From positions 62,001 through 126,000 of the forward strand of contig CACJJL010000001.1 of the NCBI GenBank assembly GCA_902593735.1: a DNA stretch of 64,000 bases, written 5' to 3'. The notes beneath the pieces were generated by a model that ran no database searches, was not told the origin of the DNA, and worked only from the letters and a program-made list of their open reading frames with translations. The translations under genes and the position numbers were made by a program. Each line of letters opens with the position of its first letter. Position 1 is the stretch's first letter. Shown here in pieces: positions 51,901 to 64,000 of the stretch. Origin of the DNA: an uncultured SAR116 cluster alpha proteobacterium (GTDB lineage Bacteria; Pseudomonadota; Alphaproteobacteria; Puniceispirillales; Marisalimonadaceae).

Positions 51901-54900
51901 TTAGGTGCACTTCATGATCCTTTTGGTCATGGACATATGGGTATAACCGCAGAAAATATTTCTAGTAGATATCAAATTAGTAGAGAAATGCAGGATGAAT
52001 TTGCATTAACTAGTCAAAAAAGGGCTCATGAGGCCATTGAAAATGGTAATTTTAAAGATCAAATCCTTCCTATTGAAATAAAAACAAGAAAGGGAATTCA
52101 GATTTTTGAAATAGACGAGCATCCAAAACCAGAAACTAGTATGGAAACATTAACAGGTCTCAAAACTGCTTTTAAAAAAGATGGTGTAGTAACAGCTGGT
52201 AATGCTTCAGGAATTAATGATGGAGCTTCCGCTTTAGTACTAGCTAATGAAGAAAAAGCAAAAAGTGGTAAACCGTTAGCTAGAGTAGTTTCATACGGAT
52301 TTGGAGGTGTTGACCCTGATGAAATGGGAATGGGCCCAGTACCTGCATCAAAAATGGCATTAAATAAAGCTCAACTAACTGTTTCAGATTTAGATTTAAT
52401 TGAATCTAATGAAGCTTTTGCAGCTCAAGCGTGTGCCGTTAATAAACAATTAGGTCTTAATCCTGAGATAGTAAATGTTAATGGAGGAGCTATTGCATTA
52501 GGTCATCCTGTGGGTGCGACTGGTGCAATTATTATGACAAAACTTGTATATGAATTAAGGAAACGTAAAGGAAAATATGGTCTTGCTACTATGTGTATTG
52601 GTGGAGGACAAGGAATAGCAGTTATTATCGAAGCTTTATAAAACAAAATGTCTTACAATCGTATTTCAGTAAAAGATGCAAAAGACCTTTTATCAAAAGA
52701 TGATCTAATCTTAATAGATATAAGAGATTACAATTCGTTTGAGAATGGGCATATTGATAATGCCATTCATGTTGACGATTTAAATATTCAAAACTTTCTT
52801 AAAGAAAAAGATAAGAACGATACAATTTTAATTTACTGTTATCATGGCAACTCAAGCCAATCAGTTGCCAATTTTTTCAATCATCACGGTTTCAAAAATG
52901 TATTTAGCATGGATGAGGGATATGAAGGCTGGATAAATATTAATCAAATATAAAATTTATTTTGAATTAAGGTTTCATAGCTTGTTTCAACAAAAATGAT
53001 TATATATATATCAAGTTATAATAATTAAATGAGGGAAATTTTGGAAACTCGCAAAGGTGGTCGTCTTATAGATAGACCTGAATTTAAAAATAAACCACAA
53101 CCTATAACATTCCTAGGAAAAGACAAAGTGTCTGATGCGATCACCGTCATGGCTGATAAAAATTATGGATCAGTTGTCATTGTAGATAATAAACAAAAAG
53201 TTGTTGGTATTGTTACAGAAAGAGATATCTTAAAAAAGTTAGTGAAAAATAACAAATCACCTAAAACTACCAAACTGGAAGAAATAATGACCCCTAACCC
53301 AAGAGTAGCCAATGAAAATGATGATGTTCTTGATTGGTTAAGAATAATGTCAAATGACAGATTCAGAAGATTGCCAGTTGTAGATGCTAACGGTAAAATT
53401 AAAGTGATTTTTACACAAGGTGATTTTGTATCTTACACATGGCCAGACTTAATTTTTCAAGCCTCTCAATTAGCTAAAGCTTCATTCATGAAAGGATTTT
53501 CTATTAATACATTGCTATTGTTTATGATTGTTTATGGAGTTGCCTTAGTGGCAGCAATGAAAGCTTTTTTATAAAATTAAGATTTTGTCCTAAGCATTTG
53601 GTTAGATATCCATGTCATAACAATTTCATTATTTTGATTTGTTACAGTATGTTTTAATCTTGCAGTACCTCTTCTAGGGTTTTTTGCTGATTTTCTTGCT
53701 TCTAGAACTTCTATTTTTGTTTTTAATAAATCGCCCGGATACACAGGTTTAGTCCACCTTAGCTCGTCAATTCCCCAAGCACCCATACTTGTTCCATCAT
53801 AAACACCAGTTTTAAAAATTTGTGTAAATGATTTACCTAGTGTCATAAATCCACTTGATGTTAACTGACCAAATGGACCATTTTTAGCAGCTTCTTCATC
53901 TAAGTGGAATGACTGTGGGTCGTATTTTGAAGCAAAGTCAATAATCTCTTCTTTTGTTATTAGAATGAATTCAGTTTCAAAATTTAAACCTACCTCAAAA
54001 TCTTCAAAATATTTTGGCTTAAGTTTCATAAAGAAAATACACTATGTATATTATCTAGGAGCTAAACGAACTGAACCATCAAGTCTAATAGTTTCACCAT
54101 TAAGTAATACGTTAGTCACTATACTCTCTACTAACATCGCATACTCCAAAGGTGTTCCTAAACGTTTGGGAAAGACAGTTGTAGCAATTAAACTTTTTTG
54201 AACTTCGTCACTCATTCCTGCAAGCATGGCAGTGGCAAACAACCCTGGTGCAATAGTATTTACTCTGATACCATTTGATGCAAGTTCACGGGCAATAGGT
54301 AAAGTCATTCCAACAATACCACCTTTTGAAGCAGAATAGGCTGCTTGCCCTACCTGACCATCATAAGCTGCGACTGAAGCTGTATTAATGACAACCCCTT
54401 TTTCACCTTCGGTATCAGGTTCATTGGCTTGCATTTTGTCAGCGCATAATCTAAGCATATTAAAGCTTCCTATTAAGTTGACCTTAAGTACCTTTTCAAA
54501 TAATCCTAAATCATGCATCCCTCTGCTAGATACAACTTTTGCCCCAACTGCTATACCTGCACAATTTACTAAGCAATTTATACCATTAAAACCATCAATA
54601 GCATTTTTCATCTCTTCTTCGTTAGAAACATCTCCAACAACGTATTTACAATTTATGTCATCAGCAACCTTCTTTAGTCCATCAGCATTTAAATCAATAA
54701 GCAGTAATTCTGCTCCTTTATTTTTTAGGTATCTAGCAGTTCCTTCACCAAGACCACTTCCTGCACCTGTAATAACAGCTTTAACATTTTCTATTTTCAT
54801 TTTTTACTCTCCAAAATCACGGATATCATCTATCACTTTACCATCATTTGGTAAACTTTTTATGGGTACTATTTTAGCAGTGCCTCTTAAATTTATAATA

Positions 54901-57900
54901 TTTTTAATTTCATCAGATATTTTTTGTTCTAAAGATGCTATCTGATTTGTGTCTGTAACTTCAGCCTCGACTTTCAAAAGTAATTCATCTTTATCATTTG
55001 ATCTACTAACAATCATTCTGGCAGAGCTGTTTATCTTTAAAGATTCTAAAATTTTATTAACTTGTGATGGTTGAACAAACATACCTCTAACTTTTGTTGT
55101 TTGGTCTGCTCTACCCATCCAACCTTTTATTCTTTTATTAGTTCTACCAGTTGAACTATTTCCTTCTAATATTGCTGAAAGATCACCTGTAGCAAACCTG
55201 ATTATAGGTAACTCATAATTATCTAAAACAGTTACGACAACTTCCCCTACCTCACCGTCATTTAAAGGTTTCCCAGTGCCCGGTTTAACGATCTCTAAAA
55301 TCACATTTTCATCTATAACCATTCCATCATTTTCTGCTGCTTCATAAGCAACAAGTCCCAAATCTGCAGTTCCATAGCATTGTCTTACTTGAATATTTCT
55401 TTCTCTAAAAGTTTGAGCAACTGCAGGAAATAAAGGCCCTCCAGTTACCATTGCTTTTTTCAATTTTGAAAGTGATATTTTTTTTTCGTCAGCTTTTTCT
55501 AAAATGATTTTCAAAAAATCTGGAACACCTACATATGCAGTTGTTCCAATATCTTTCATTACTTCGAGTTGTAAATCAGTATTTTCTCCACCTGCTGGGA
55601 AAACTGTACATTTTAAGATTTTTGCTGCTTCTTCAAACATGGCGCCAGCAGGAGTGAAATGATAAGAAAAACAGTTTTGTACAATATCTCCATAACCAAA
55701 ACCAGCAGCGTGCAATGCTCTTGAAAATCTCCACCAATCTTTTGAGTGACCATCTAAGTCATATATCGGACCTGGAGACCTATATATATGCGCAAAATCC
55801 TTTATTTCAGAAACATTTAATTCTGCAAATGGTGGAAAATCAGATTGTTTTTGAATTAATTCTGATTTTCTCAACAAAGGTATTGAGCTTAAATCTTCTA
55901 AGGTCTCAAGAGGTTTTTCAAGTCTTACAGATTGATTATAATTATCTTTAGCTATTTTGGTTAGGTTCTTTAATTTTTTTAGATGATCACTATCTCTTTC
56001 ATCAATTGAACGCGTTTCAAGAGCATCAAAAAATTTATTTTTTGTCATATAAATACTACAACCATCTTTTTCGTCTGCGATATTGTTTTACATCCTTAAA
56101 AGATTGTCTTCCTTCACCTGAAATACCAAGATAAAACTCTTTAACATCCTCATTATCTCTCATAGATTCTGCAGTACCTTCCATAACAACACGACCATTT
56201 TCTAGGATGTAAGCATACTCTGCATATTGAAGTGCCATATTAGTATTCTGTTCTGCTAATAGAATTGTCACTCCTTCTTTCCTATTTATTTCAGCAACAA
56301 TTTCAAAGATTTGTTTGACTAATTGAGGTGCAAGACCCATTGATGGTTCATCTAGTAAAATCATACTAGGGTGAGCCATCAAAGCTCTACCAATCGCTAT
56401 CATTTGCTGCTCACCACCTGAAGTGTAACCAGCTAGTGATGTTCTTCTGTCACGAAGTCTAGGAAAGTAACTATATACCCTTTCTAAGTCTTCTTTAACT
56501 TCTTTGTTGTTACTTCTAGTATATGCACCAGTTAGAAGATTTTCTTCAACAGTTAAATGTTCGAAGCAGTGTCTTCCTTCCATTACTTGAATTACACCTT
56601 TCTTGACTAATTGAGATGGGTCAAGATCGTGTATATGTTCGTTACTGTAAGTAACAGAACCTTTAGTGACCTCTCCTCTTTCTGATGCAAGTAAATTCGA
56701 AATTGATTTCAATGTAGTGCTTTTCCCAGCTCCATTTCCACCAAGTAAGGCTGTGATACCTCCTTTTTTAACTTTTAAGCTTACGCCTTTTAATACAAGG
56801 ATAACATGGCTGTAAACAACCTCTATATTATTTACAATTAAAATATCTTCAGATGTGTTGGGATTTTTATTTTTACTTACTTTTATGTCATCCATTTAAT
56901 TTTCCTATGGGTTAAAGAGAGCCTAAATAAATAGGCTCTCAATTTTTTTAATTACAACGCTCAGCAATTTTTTGCTCTTTAGCATATTTACCAGAATCTT
57001 CAGCAATTAATTTATCAATTATTGCTCTGTCGCTTCCCATATAATCAGTAATCATGCTCCATGACTTTTTATTTGCATCCCACTGTTGAACAGCTGCGAG
57101 ACCACTACCACCGTGGTTAGCACAACTATTTGCAAAAGGGGGTGAAAAGTTTTTAAAACCAAGCTCAGTTAATCTTTTTTCGTCAAGCTTAACATTTTCC
57201 ATTCCATCACGATACATTGCAGGTGTGATTTTTGATGTACCATGAATTTTTTGTGCAACAACAGCTGCTTCTACTTGAACCATAGCTTGGAATAATCCTC
57301 TATTATATAGAACTGTTCCAAAATGAGATCCGTCACCTGAAGCTTCACCCTTATCATGCACAAACTTCTTGATATCTTTATGTACTTGATAATTTGTACC
57401 AGGAGCATTAAAAGTTAATGATTTATAACCATTAGCACCTTTGCCAGCTGGTAAAACATCGTTTTCAGAACCTGACCACCAAATTCCAATAAACTTGTCC
57501 ATCGGGAATTTAATGGATGCTGCAGACTTGATTGCAACTTGATTCATAACTCCCCAGCCCCACATCAAAATATTGTCAGGACGTGCTTTACGGATTTTTA
57601 ACCATGTGGCTTTCTGCTCTTGGCCTGGATGATCAACAGGTAATAACATTAACTCAAAACCATGTTTTTTTGATAATACTTCAAGAGTTCTTATGGGTTC
57701 TTTTCCGTACGCAGAGTTATGATAGACAAGAGCAATTTTTTTACCCTTTATGTTGTTTGAGTTATTACTTAAAATGTGTTTAACAGCAATAGATGCTCCA
57801 TCCCAGTAGGTAACGGGTGCGTTGAAAATCCACTTGAAGACTTTACCGTTAGCAGCAGATGTTCTTCCATATCCTGTTGAGTAGATAGTAACACCATCTG

Positions 57901-60900
57901 CGGTAGCTTTTGGAATTAACTGATAGGTAATACCAGTTGACATTGGTTGAAATACCATAGCGCCTTTTTTATTTTTTTCATAACACTCAACACCAACTTG
58001 AGTCTTATATCCTGTTTCACACTCGGGGTGTAGAATTTTCTCACCACCAATACCACCATCTCTGGCATTGATCATTTTGTAGTAATCTACAAAACCATCA
58101 GCATTTGGAATACCATTAGGTGCATAAGCTCCTGTTCTGTAAACCAACATAGGAAACTTCAGATCTGCAACAGCCATTTCTATATAACTAGAAACAGCAA
58201 TAACAGAAGCTGTCATTCCTATTAAAAGTTGTTTTATTCTCATTAGATCCTCCCTTAGAGAAAAAATTAACATTATCTACTAAATTACTTTAGTAGGGGA
58301 ACGGCCATCTTCTTAACTTTTCTTTTGCGATGGACCAAAGTCTTGCAAGGCCATGTGGCTCTACAATTAAAAAAACTATCATTAACAATCCCCAGATTGT
58401 TATCTCAAAATGTTTTGCTGTTACAGCTGAAAGACCAACCATATCAACCATAAGAAATTTTAGACCTATTGGTAAGGTAACAACGAATGCAGCTCCTAGA
58501 AAAGAGCCTAACATTGAACCTAGTCCTCCAATAATAATCATAAATAAAACTGGAAATGAGATTGTCATAATATCAAATGATTCTGTAACTTCAATAGCAC
58601 CTAAAAAGACTGCAAAATACAATGCCCCAGCAACACCAATGTAGAATGAGCTTATGGCAAATGCTGATAACTTTGTCTTAAGAGGTGGCACACCAATAAT
58701 TTCTGCAGCAATATCCATATCTCTGATAGCCATCCAGGAGCGACCCATTTTGCTTCTTATTAAATTTTTGGCAGCAAAACTTAACAATACTACTAGAACT
58801 AAACAGAACAAATAAGTTGCGTATGAAGGGGCCTCTGCTCCTGTAACAGGAATACCAAACATTGTTCTTTCTGAAACAGTAATTTGACCTGTATCAGAGT
58901 AATTATAAAACCATGGAACTTTATTAAAAAGCCAAACTAGAAAAAATTGAGATGCAAGTGTGGCAACAGCTAAATAAAAACCTTTAATTCTCAGAGATGG
59001 CAGACCAAAAATAATACCAACAGCAGCCGTAATCAGTCCTGAAATAAGGATAATAATCATAATATTCATATCTGGGAAATAGGTCATAATCTTATAAGTT
59101 GAGAAAGCCCCAACAGCCATAAATCCACCCGTTCCCAATGATACTTGACCACAATATCCAGTTAAAATATTTAATCCTATTGCAGCTAATGAAAATATCA
59201 AAAATGGAACTAGAATAGCTTTTTCCCAGTAACTATTAATTACAAATGGTATTATTAAAAAAGCTATGAACATTAGAGTAATAAATGCTATTTTATCCTG
59301 TAATAGAGGAAAAATGGCGTGGTCTGATTTATATGAAGATTTGTACTGACCAGTTTCTTTGTAAATCATTAAATTAAACCCTCTCAATAATCTTATCGCC
59401 AAATAAACCTTGTGGACGAAATAATAAAAAGACTAAAGCCATGACATAGGCAAACCAATTTTCAAGCGCACCTGTTTCAAAATAACCACCAATATAAATT
59501 TCAGCCAACTTTTCACCTACACCTATAAGAAGTCCTCCAATAATAGCTCCAGGTATAGAAGTGAATCCTCCTAGTATTAGAACAGGCAACGCCTTTAAAG
59601 CTATTAATGACAAAGAAAACTGAACCCCTGACTCAGTTCCCCACATAATCCCAGCTACCATTGCAATAAAACCAGAAATAGCCCAAACAAGTATCCAAAT
59701 ACTTCGTAATGAAATACCAACGGACAGTGCAGCTTGATGATCGTCAGCAACAGCTCTTAATGCTCTACCTGTTTTTGTATACTGTGAGAAAAGAGCTAAG
59801 GATACAACTAAAATGACAGCAATTACTGTTGCCCAAATATTAAGTACATCCACATACATTCCATAATAATCACTTCCTTCTGTAGCGAGCCCAATTGTAG
59901 CTTCTTCTAACCAGATAGATCCTCCACTCGGAATACCAACGTCTAACACTTTAACATCTGATCCCCACATTAAATCACCAACACCTTCGAGTGCAAAGGC
60001 TAAACCAATAGTAGCCATAAATAAGATTATTGGATCTTGATTAACTAGATGTTTTAGTACTAGCCGTTCTATTATCCAAGCAAGAGCAATCATAGTCACC
60101 ATCGTTAGTAAGATAGCAAGAAAATTTGGCATTGAAGCGTACCAATTATGGTAATTTGTTCCAAAAAGTTCGTTTATTAGATGTGCAAATGGAACCTGTC
60201 CAGTTTGATATCCCACAAGAGTAAGCGCTGCAAAGAGTGCAAATACTCCTTGAGCAAAGTTAAACACTCCTGATGCCTTAAAAATTAACACAAATCCTAG
60301 AGCCACAAGTGAATACATCACTCCCGACATTAACCCATTTAATACGGTTTCAATAAAATTAAGTAATTCTACACTCATAAAATAAATTCCTTATTAATCA
60401 TCAGATACACCTAGATATGCATCAATAACTGCCTTATTGTTCCTAATTTCTTTTGGCAATCCAGATCCAATTTTTTTGCCATAATCCAAAACAACTATTC
60501 TATCTGAAATATCCATGACGACACCCATGTCGTGTTCTATTAACACAATTGTGGTCTTTAATTCATTATTTACTGTGAGAACAAATCTACTCATATCTTG
60601 TTTTTCTTCTACATTCATACCAGCCATAGGCTCGTCTAGTAGAAGTATTTCTGGTTCCATTGCTAATGCACGACCAAGTTCTACTCTTTTTTGCAAACCA
60701 TATGGAAGTGATCCAACAGGTGTCCGTCTTATTGATTGAAGGTCTAAAAAATCTATTACTTTCTCGACTTTTTCACGATGTTCTTCCTCTTCCTTTGCTA
60801 CTGGACCAAAATAAATTGCCTGCATTAAAAAGTTTTTCTTTTGTTTTAACAATCTTCCAGTCATAAGATTGTCTAATGTACTCATTCCTTTGAACAATGC

Positions 60901-63900
60901 TATGTTCTGAAATGTCCGAGCTATACCACTTTTTGCAGCAAATTCAGGTTCCATTTCACTTCTGTCTGTTCCAGCAAAATTTATAGTGCCACTTGTAGGT
61001 TTATAAAATCCATTTATAACGTTCAGCATTGAGGATTTACCAGCCCCATTGGGTCCTATAATTGCAAAAACTTCTCCCTTTTTAACATCAAAGGACACTT
61101 CGGTTAAGGCTTTGACACCTCCAAACGCTAAGCTAATGTTATTGAGCTCAATCGCGGTCTTTCCGTAAGGTATTTTTTTTAAATCTTCTAAACTCATTTA
61201 TTTTTACCTTTTGCTGATTTCTTCACTTTAGAACCAGGTTTTTTAGATTTTGCAGTAGATGTTTTTATTAAATGTCTTATTTCCATAGACGCACTTATTT
61301 TACTTTTTCTTCCATCTTCTAGGGTAAATTCAGTATTAATTGTAGCAGTATCTTTATCTAAATACAGATCCTTTATTATATCTTTATACCTATTATTAAT
61401 AACACTTCTTCTAACCTTTCTTGTTCTAGTTAATTCACCATCGTCTGCCTCTAACTCCTTAAATAATAATAAAAATTTTGCAATTTTAGTATTATCAGGT
61501 AGTTGTTCGTTAACTTTTTTGATTTCATCTTCTATTAGTTGATATATTTCTTTATGTGATGCTAATCCAGTATATGAGGTGAAAGGTAATTGTAATTTCT
61601 CAGCAAGTTTAGATACAATAGAAAATCTTATACAAATTATTGCAGTTAAGTAGGGTTTTTCAGAACCAATAACCACAGCCTCTCCCACATATGGAGAAAA
61701 TTTTAGTTTATTCTCTATATTTTGAGGAGAAAACTTAACACCATCTGATTTAACGGCAATGTCGTTTACACGATCAAGAACATTTAGTCTTCCTTTTTCA
61801 TCAAAAAATCCTGCGTCGCCGGTATACATCCATCCTTTTTTAATAGTGTCTTTATAAGCTTTTTCATTATTATAATATCCGGAAAACATACTTGGGTGTT
61901 TTGTTATTATTTCACCAAGCCCATTTGGATCAGGATCTACAATTTTAACTTCACAATCTGGAAATGGAACACCTACGGTCTCACAATCCATTGTACCCTC
62001 TGGTGCATCCTGAAGTGTGTAAGCACCCATTAGTTCAGTTTGCCCATAAAGTTGTCTAAGAGGTATACCCATTGCAAGAAAGAACTTAAATGTTTCAGGA
62101 CCAATAGCAGATCCACCAGTAGCTGCAGATTTAACTTTGCTAAAGCCTAGTCTGTCTTTTAATGAAGAAAATAATAGTTTGTCCGCAAGAAAATCTCTTT
62201 TTCCCTGATCAACGGCTTTTAATCCTCTTTCTACCATAGTATTAAATAACCACTGTGTTATTTTAGGGGCGTCTAAGATTCTTGATCTCATATCAGCTGC
62301 AATTTGTTCCCATAATCTAGGAGCTCCAAGCATAAAGGTTGGCCCAACTTCTCGCATGTCTTCCATAGCAGTCTCAGGTCTTTCAGGAAAATTTACCTTC
62401 ATTCCTCCAACAATATTAAAACCTACACCATAAGTTTGTTCCATTATCCATGGAAATGGAAGCACTGAAACGTACTCATCATCAACAGACTTTGGGTCAA
62501 CTTTAAGATACCTTATCACATGTTCAATAAACTTAGCCCCTGGAAGCATCGCCAATTTAGGATTTGAAGTTGTTCCAGATGTAGTGCATAAAATAGCATT
62601 TTTTTCACCTGAGATTTTCTCTACCATTTTATTGTATTTATTGGCGTCTTTCGAGGCAATCTCCTTCCCTTCCTCAATTAAATCAGACATGTCTGTAATT
62701 TTTGGATCATTCAATTCTTTAAGACCACGACTATCTTCATAGAAAATATTGATTTGATTACTTTTAGGTCTTTTAATAGTCAATATTTTATCTACTTGTT
62801 CTTGATCTTCTGCATAAACAAAGTTTACTTTTGCAGCATTTATTAAATAGCCTACTTCTTCATCTAGAGTGTCTCTATATATACCCAAGCTCATTCCACC
62901 TAATGCTTGTGCGGCGATTTCAAAAAATAGCCAGGAAGGTTTGTTATCTCCAATTAAACCAATTACGTTACCTGACTTAAAGCCTCTTTTACCCAGACTA
63001 AGAGCTAAATATGAAACGTTATCATTATACTCTTTCCATGTAATTTCGTTCCAAATCCCTAAATCTTTATCCCTCAAAGCTACTGTATTTGGCATAGTTT
63101 CAGCTCTGTGTTTTAGAATTTTTGGAAGTGTGTCGTGAATATTTGTGTTTGGATAATTAGACATGTCTACCTTTAACTTAACCTCATAAATATTAAAGTA
63201 ATTACTAACCTAGTAAATTACTCACAGTAAAAATAAATGATGAGATCAAACTTAGAAATAAGCAACCCCCCCCTATATAATTTATAGGCTATCCAAAAAA
63301 ACATTAAAATCAACATAAACTTAAATAAAAATTTAAAAAAAATATAATATTTACTTTCAATGACTTATTCAGCAAAAATACCATCTTTTTTTTATAAAAT
63401 TAAATTAATTTACTTGTTAAATAAAAGAATCGTTTGTTGATTGAACTATTGATGCACCTTTAGTTACAATTTTGAAATGAGATTCAACTCTAGGCAAAAT
63501 ATGAAAATCAAAAAATTCAGCTGAGATAATTTTACTTTTTAGAAAATCATCATTTTGAGATTTTTCTGATAATTTTAATTTTGCTTTAACTTTTCCTTTA
63601 TGCATTAGCCATCCACCAATTAAATAGCCAAAACCCATCATGTAATCAAAACTAATACAAGATAGCATTTCAGCATCATCTCTATTTTCTAAAATAAAAT
63701 CTAGAGTATTTGATGTTAAGGCAATCATATTTGACATTTCTTGATTTTGTTCACAATCGACTTTGATTTCTTCTAATAATTCTTTTGCAGTTTTCCCATT
63801 ATCTCTAATAGTTTTCCTGAACATAAAGTCATTGGCTTGAATTGCATTAGTGCCCTCATATATCGGTAATATTCTTGCATCTCTCATATACTGAGCGGCC

Positions 63901-64000
63901 CCAGTTTCTTCAATGAAACCCATGCCCCCGTGAATTTGTAGTCCATTACTCGTAACTTCTTGTGCTAATTCAGTTGACCAACCTTTGATTATAGGAATCA

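Overview
The window reads as chromosome from an AT-rich (roughly 30% G+C by eye, not computed), compact Gram-negative bacterium. It is most likely a free-living, possibly marine, alphaproteobacterium. The gene content supports this: sedoheptulose/heptose enzymes and WecB/WecC-type sugar genes, an E. coli-type MntR, a DUF1244 protein, SufE, QueF, and a Liv-type ABC cassette flanked by acyl-CoA ligases. The taxon is inferred from gene content only. I see no tRNA, rRNA, IS element, CRISPR array or phage module. Intergenic gaps are short (none above about 300 bp), and several convergent gene pairs share their stop codons.

Region 1 (1-29.3 kb) is a surface-glycan island. It carries a complete gene set for GDP-D-glycero-alpha-D-manno-heptose (GmhA, HddA, GmhB, HddC). 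It also has ManC (GDP-mannose), a GDP-fucose-synthase-like protein, WecB/WecC (UDP-ManNAcA), several glycosyltransferases, two polytopic membrane proteins and a bi-domain oxidoreductase/heparinase-II/III pair. Embedded at 2.5-14 kb is an unusual redox set: a DegT-family protein with His in place of the catalytic Lys (PMP-dependent dehydratase type), a B12-binding radical SAM protein, a HemN-like radical SAM protein, two paralogous proteins with a 2OG/Fe(II) oxygenase-like HxD...H...R pattern, an orphan thiamine-dependent E1 alpha/beta pair, and a protein that looks like a Rieske oxygenase with its domains in reversed order. I regard this set as the best candidate for an undescribed pathway. 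Two peptidoglycan hydrolases (NlpC/P60 and a T7-lysozyme-like amidase) and ManC close the island.

Region 2 (29.4-41.6 kb) is mostly housekeeping: dihydroorotase, FMN reductase, pterin carbinolamine dehydratase, acetoacetyl-CoA synthetase, an MFS carrier, QueF, PyrF, DUF1244, MntR with a recognisable operator, a GT39-like transferase, SufE, a SpoU RNA methyltransferase, a second methyltransferase and an orphan GT2.

Region 3 (41.6-53 kb) is acyl-CoA catabolism. A HAD phosphatase/dehalogenase, an acyl-CoA dehydrogenase, an SDR and an APH-type kinase lie together; these are the domains of human ACAD10/ACAD11 and of the bacterial levulinate (4-hydroxyacyl-CoA) pathway. An MFS carrier, an enoyl-CoA hydratase and a GMC oxidoreductase follow. 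Next comes a valine-type cassette (isobutyryl-CoA dehydrogenase, HIBCH-like hydrolase, thiolase), then GlpE and a CBS protein.

Region 4 (53.6-63.2 kb, minus strand) is one long probable operon: long-chain acyl-CoA ligase, LivG, LivH, LivM, substrate-binding protein, LivF, PaaK-like ligase, SDR and MaoC. It looks like an import-and-activate system for an organic acid. A partial acyl-CoA dehydrogenase runs off the right edge.
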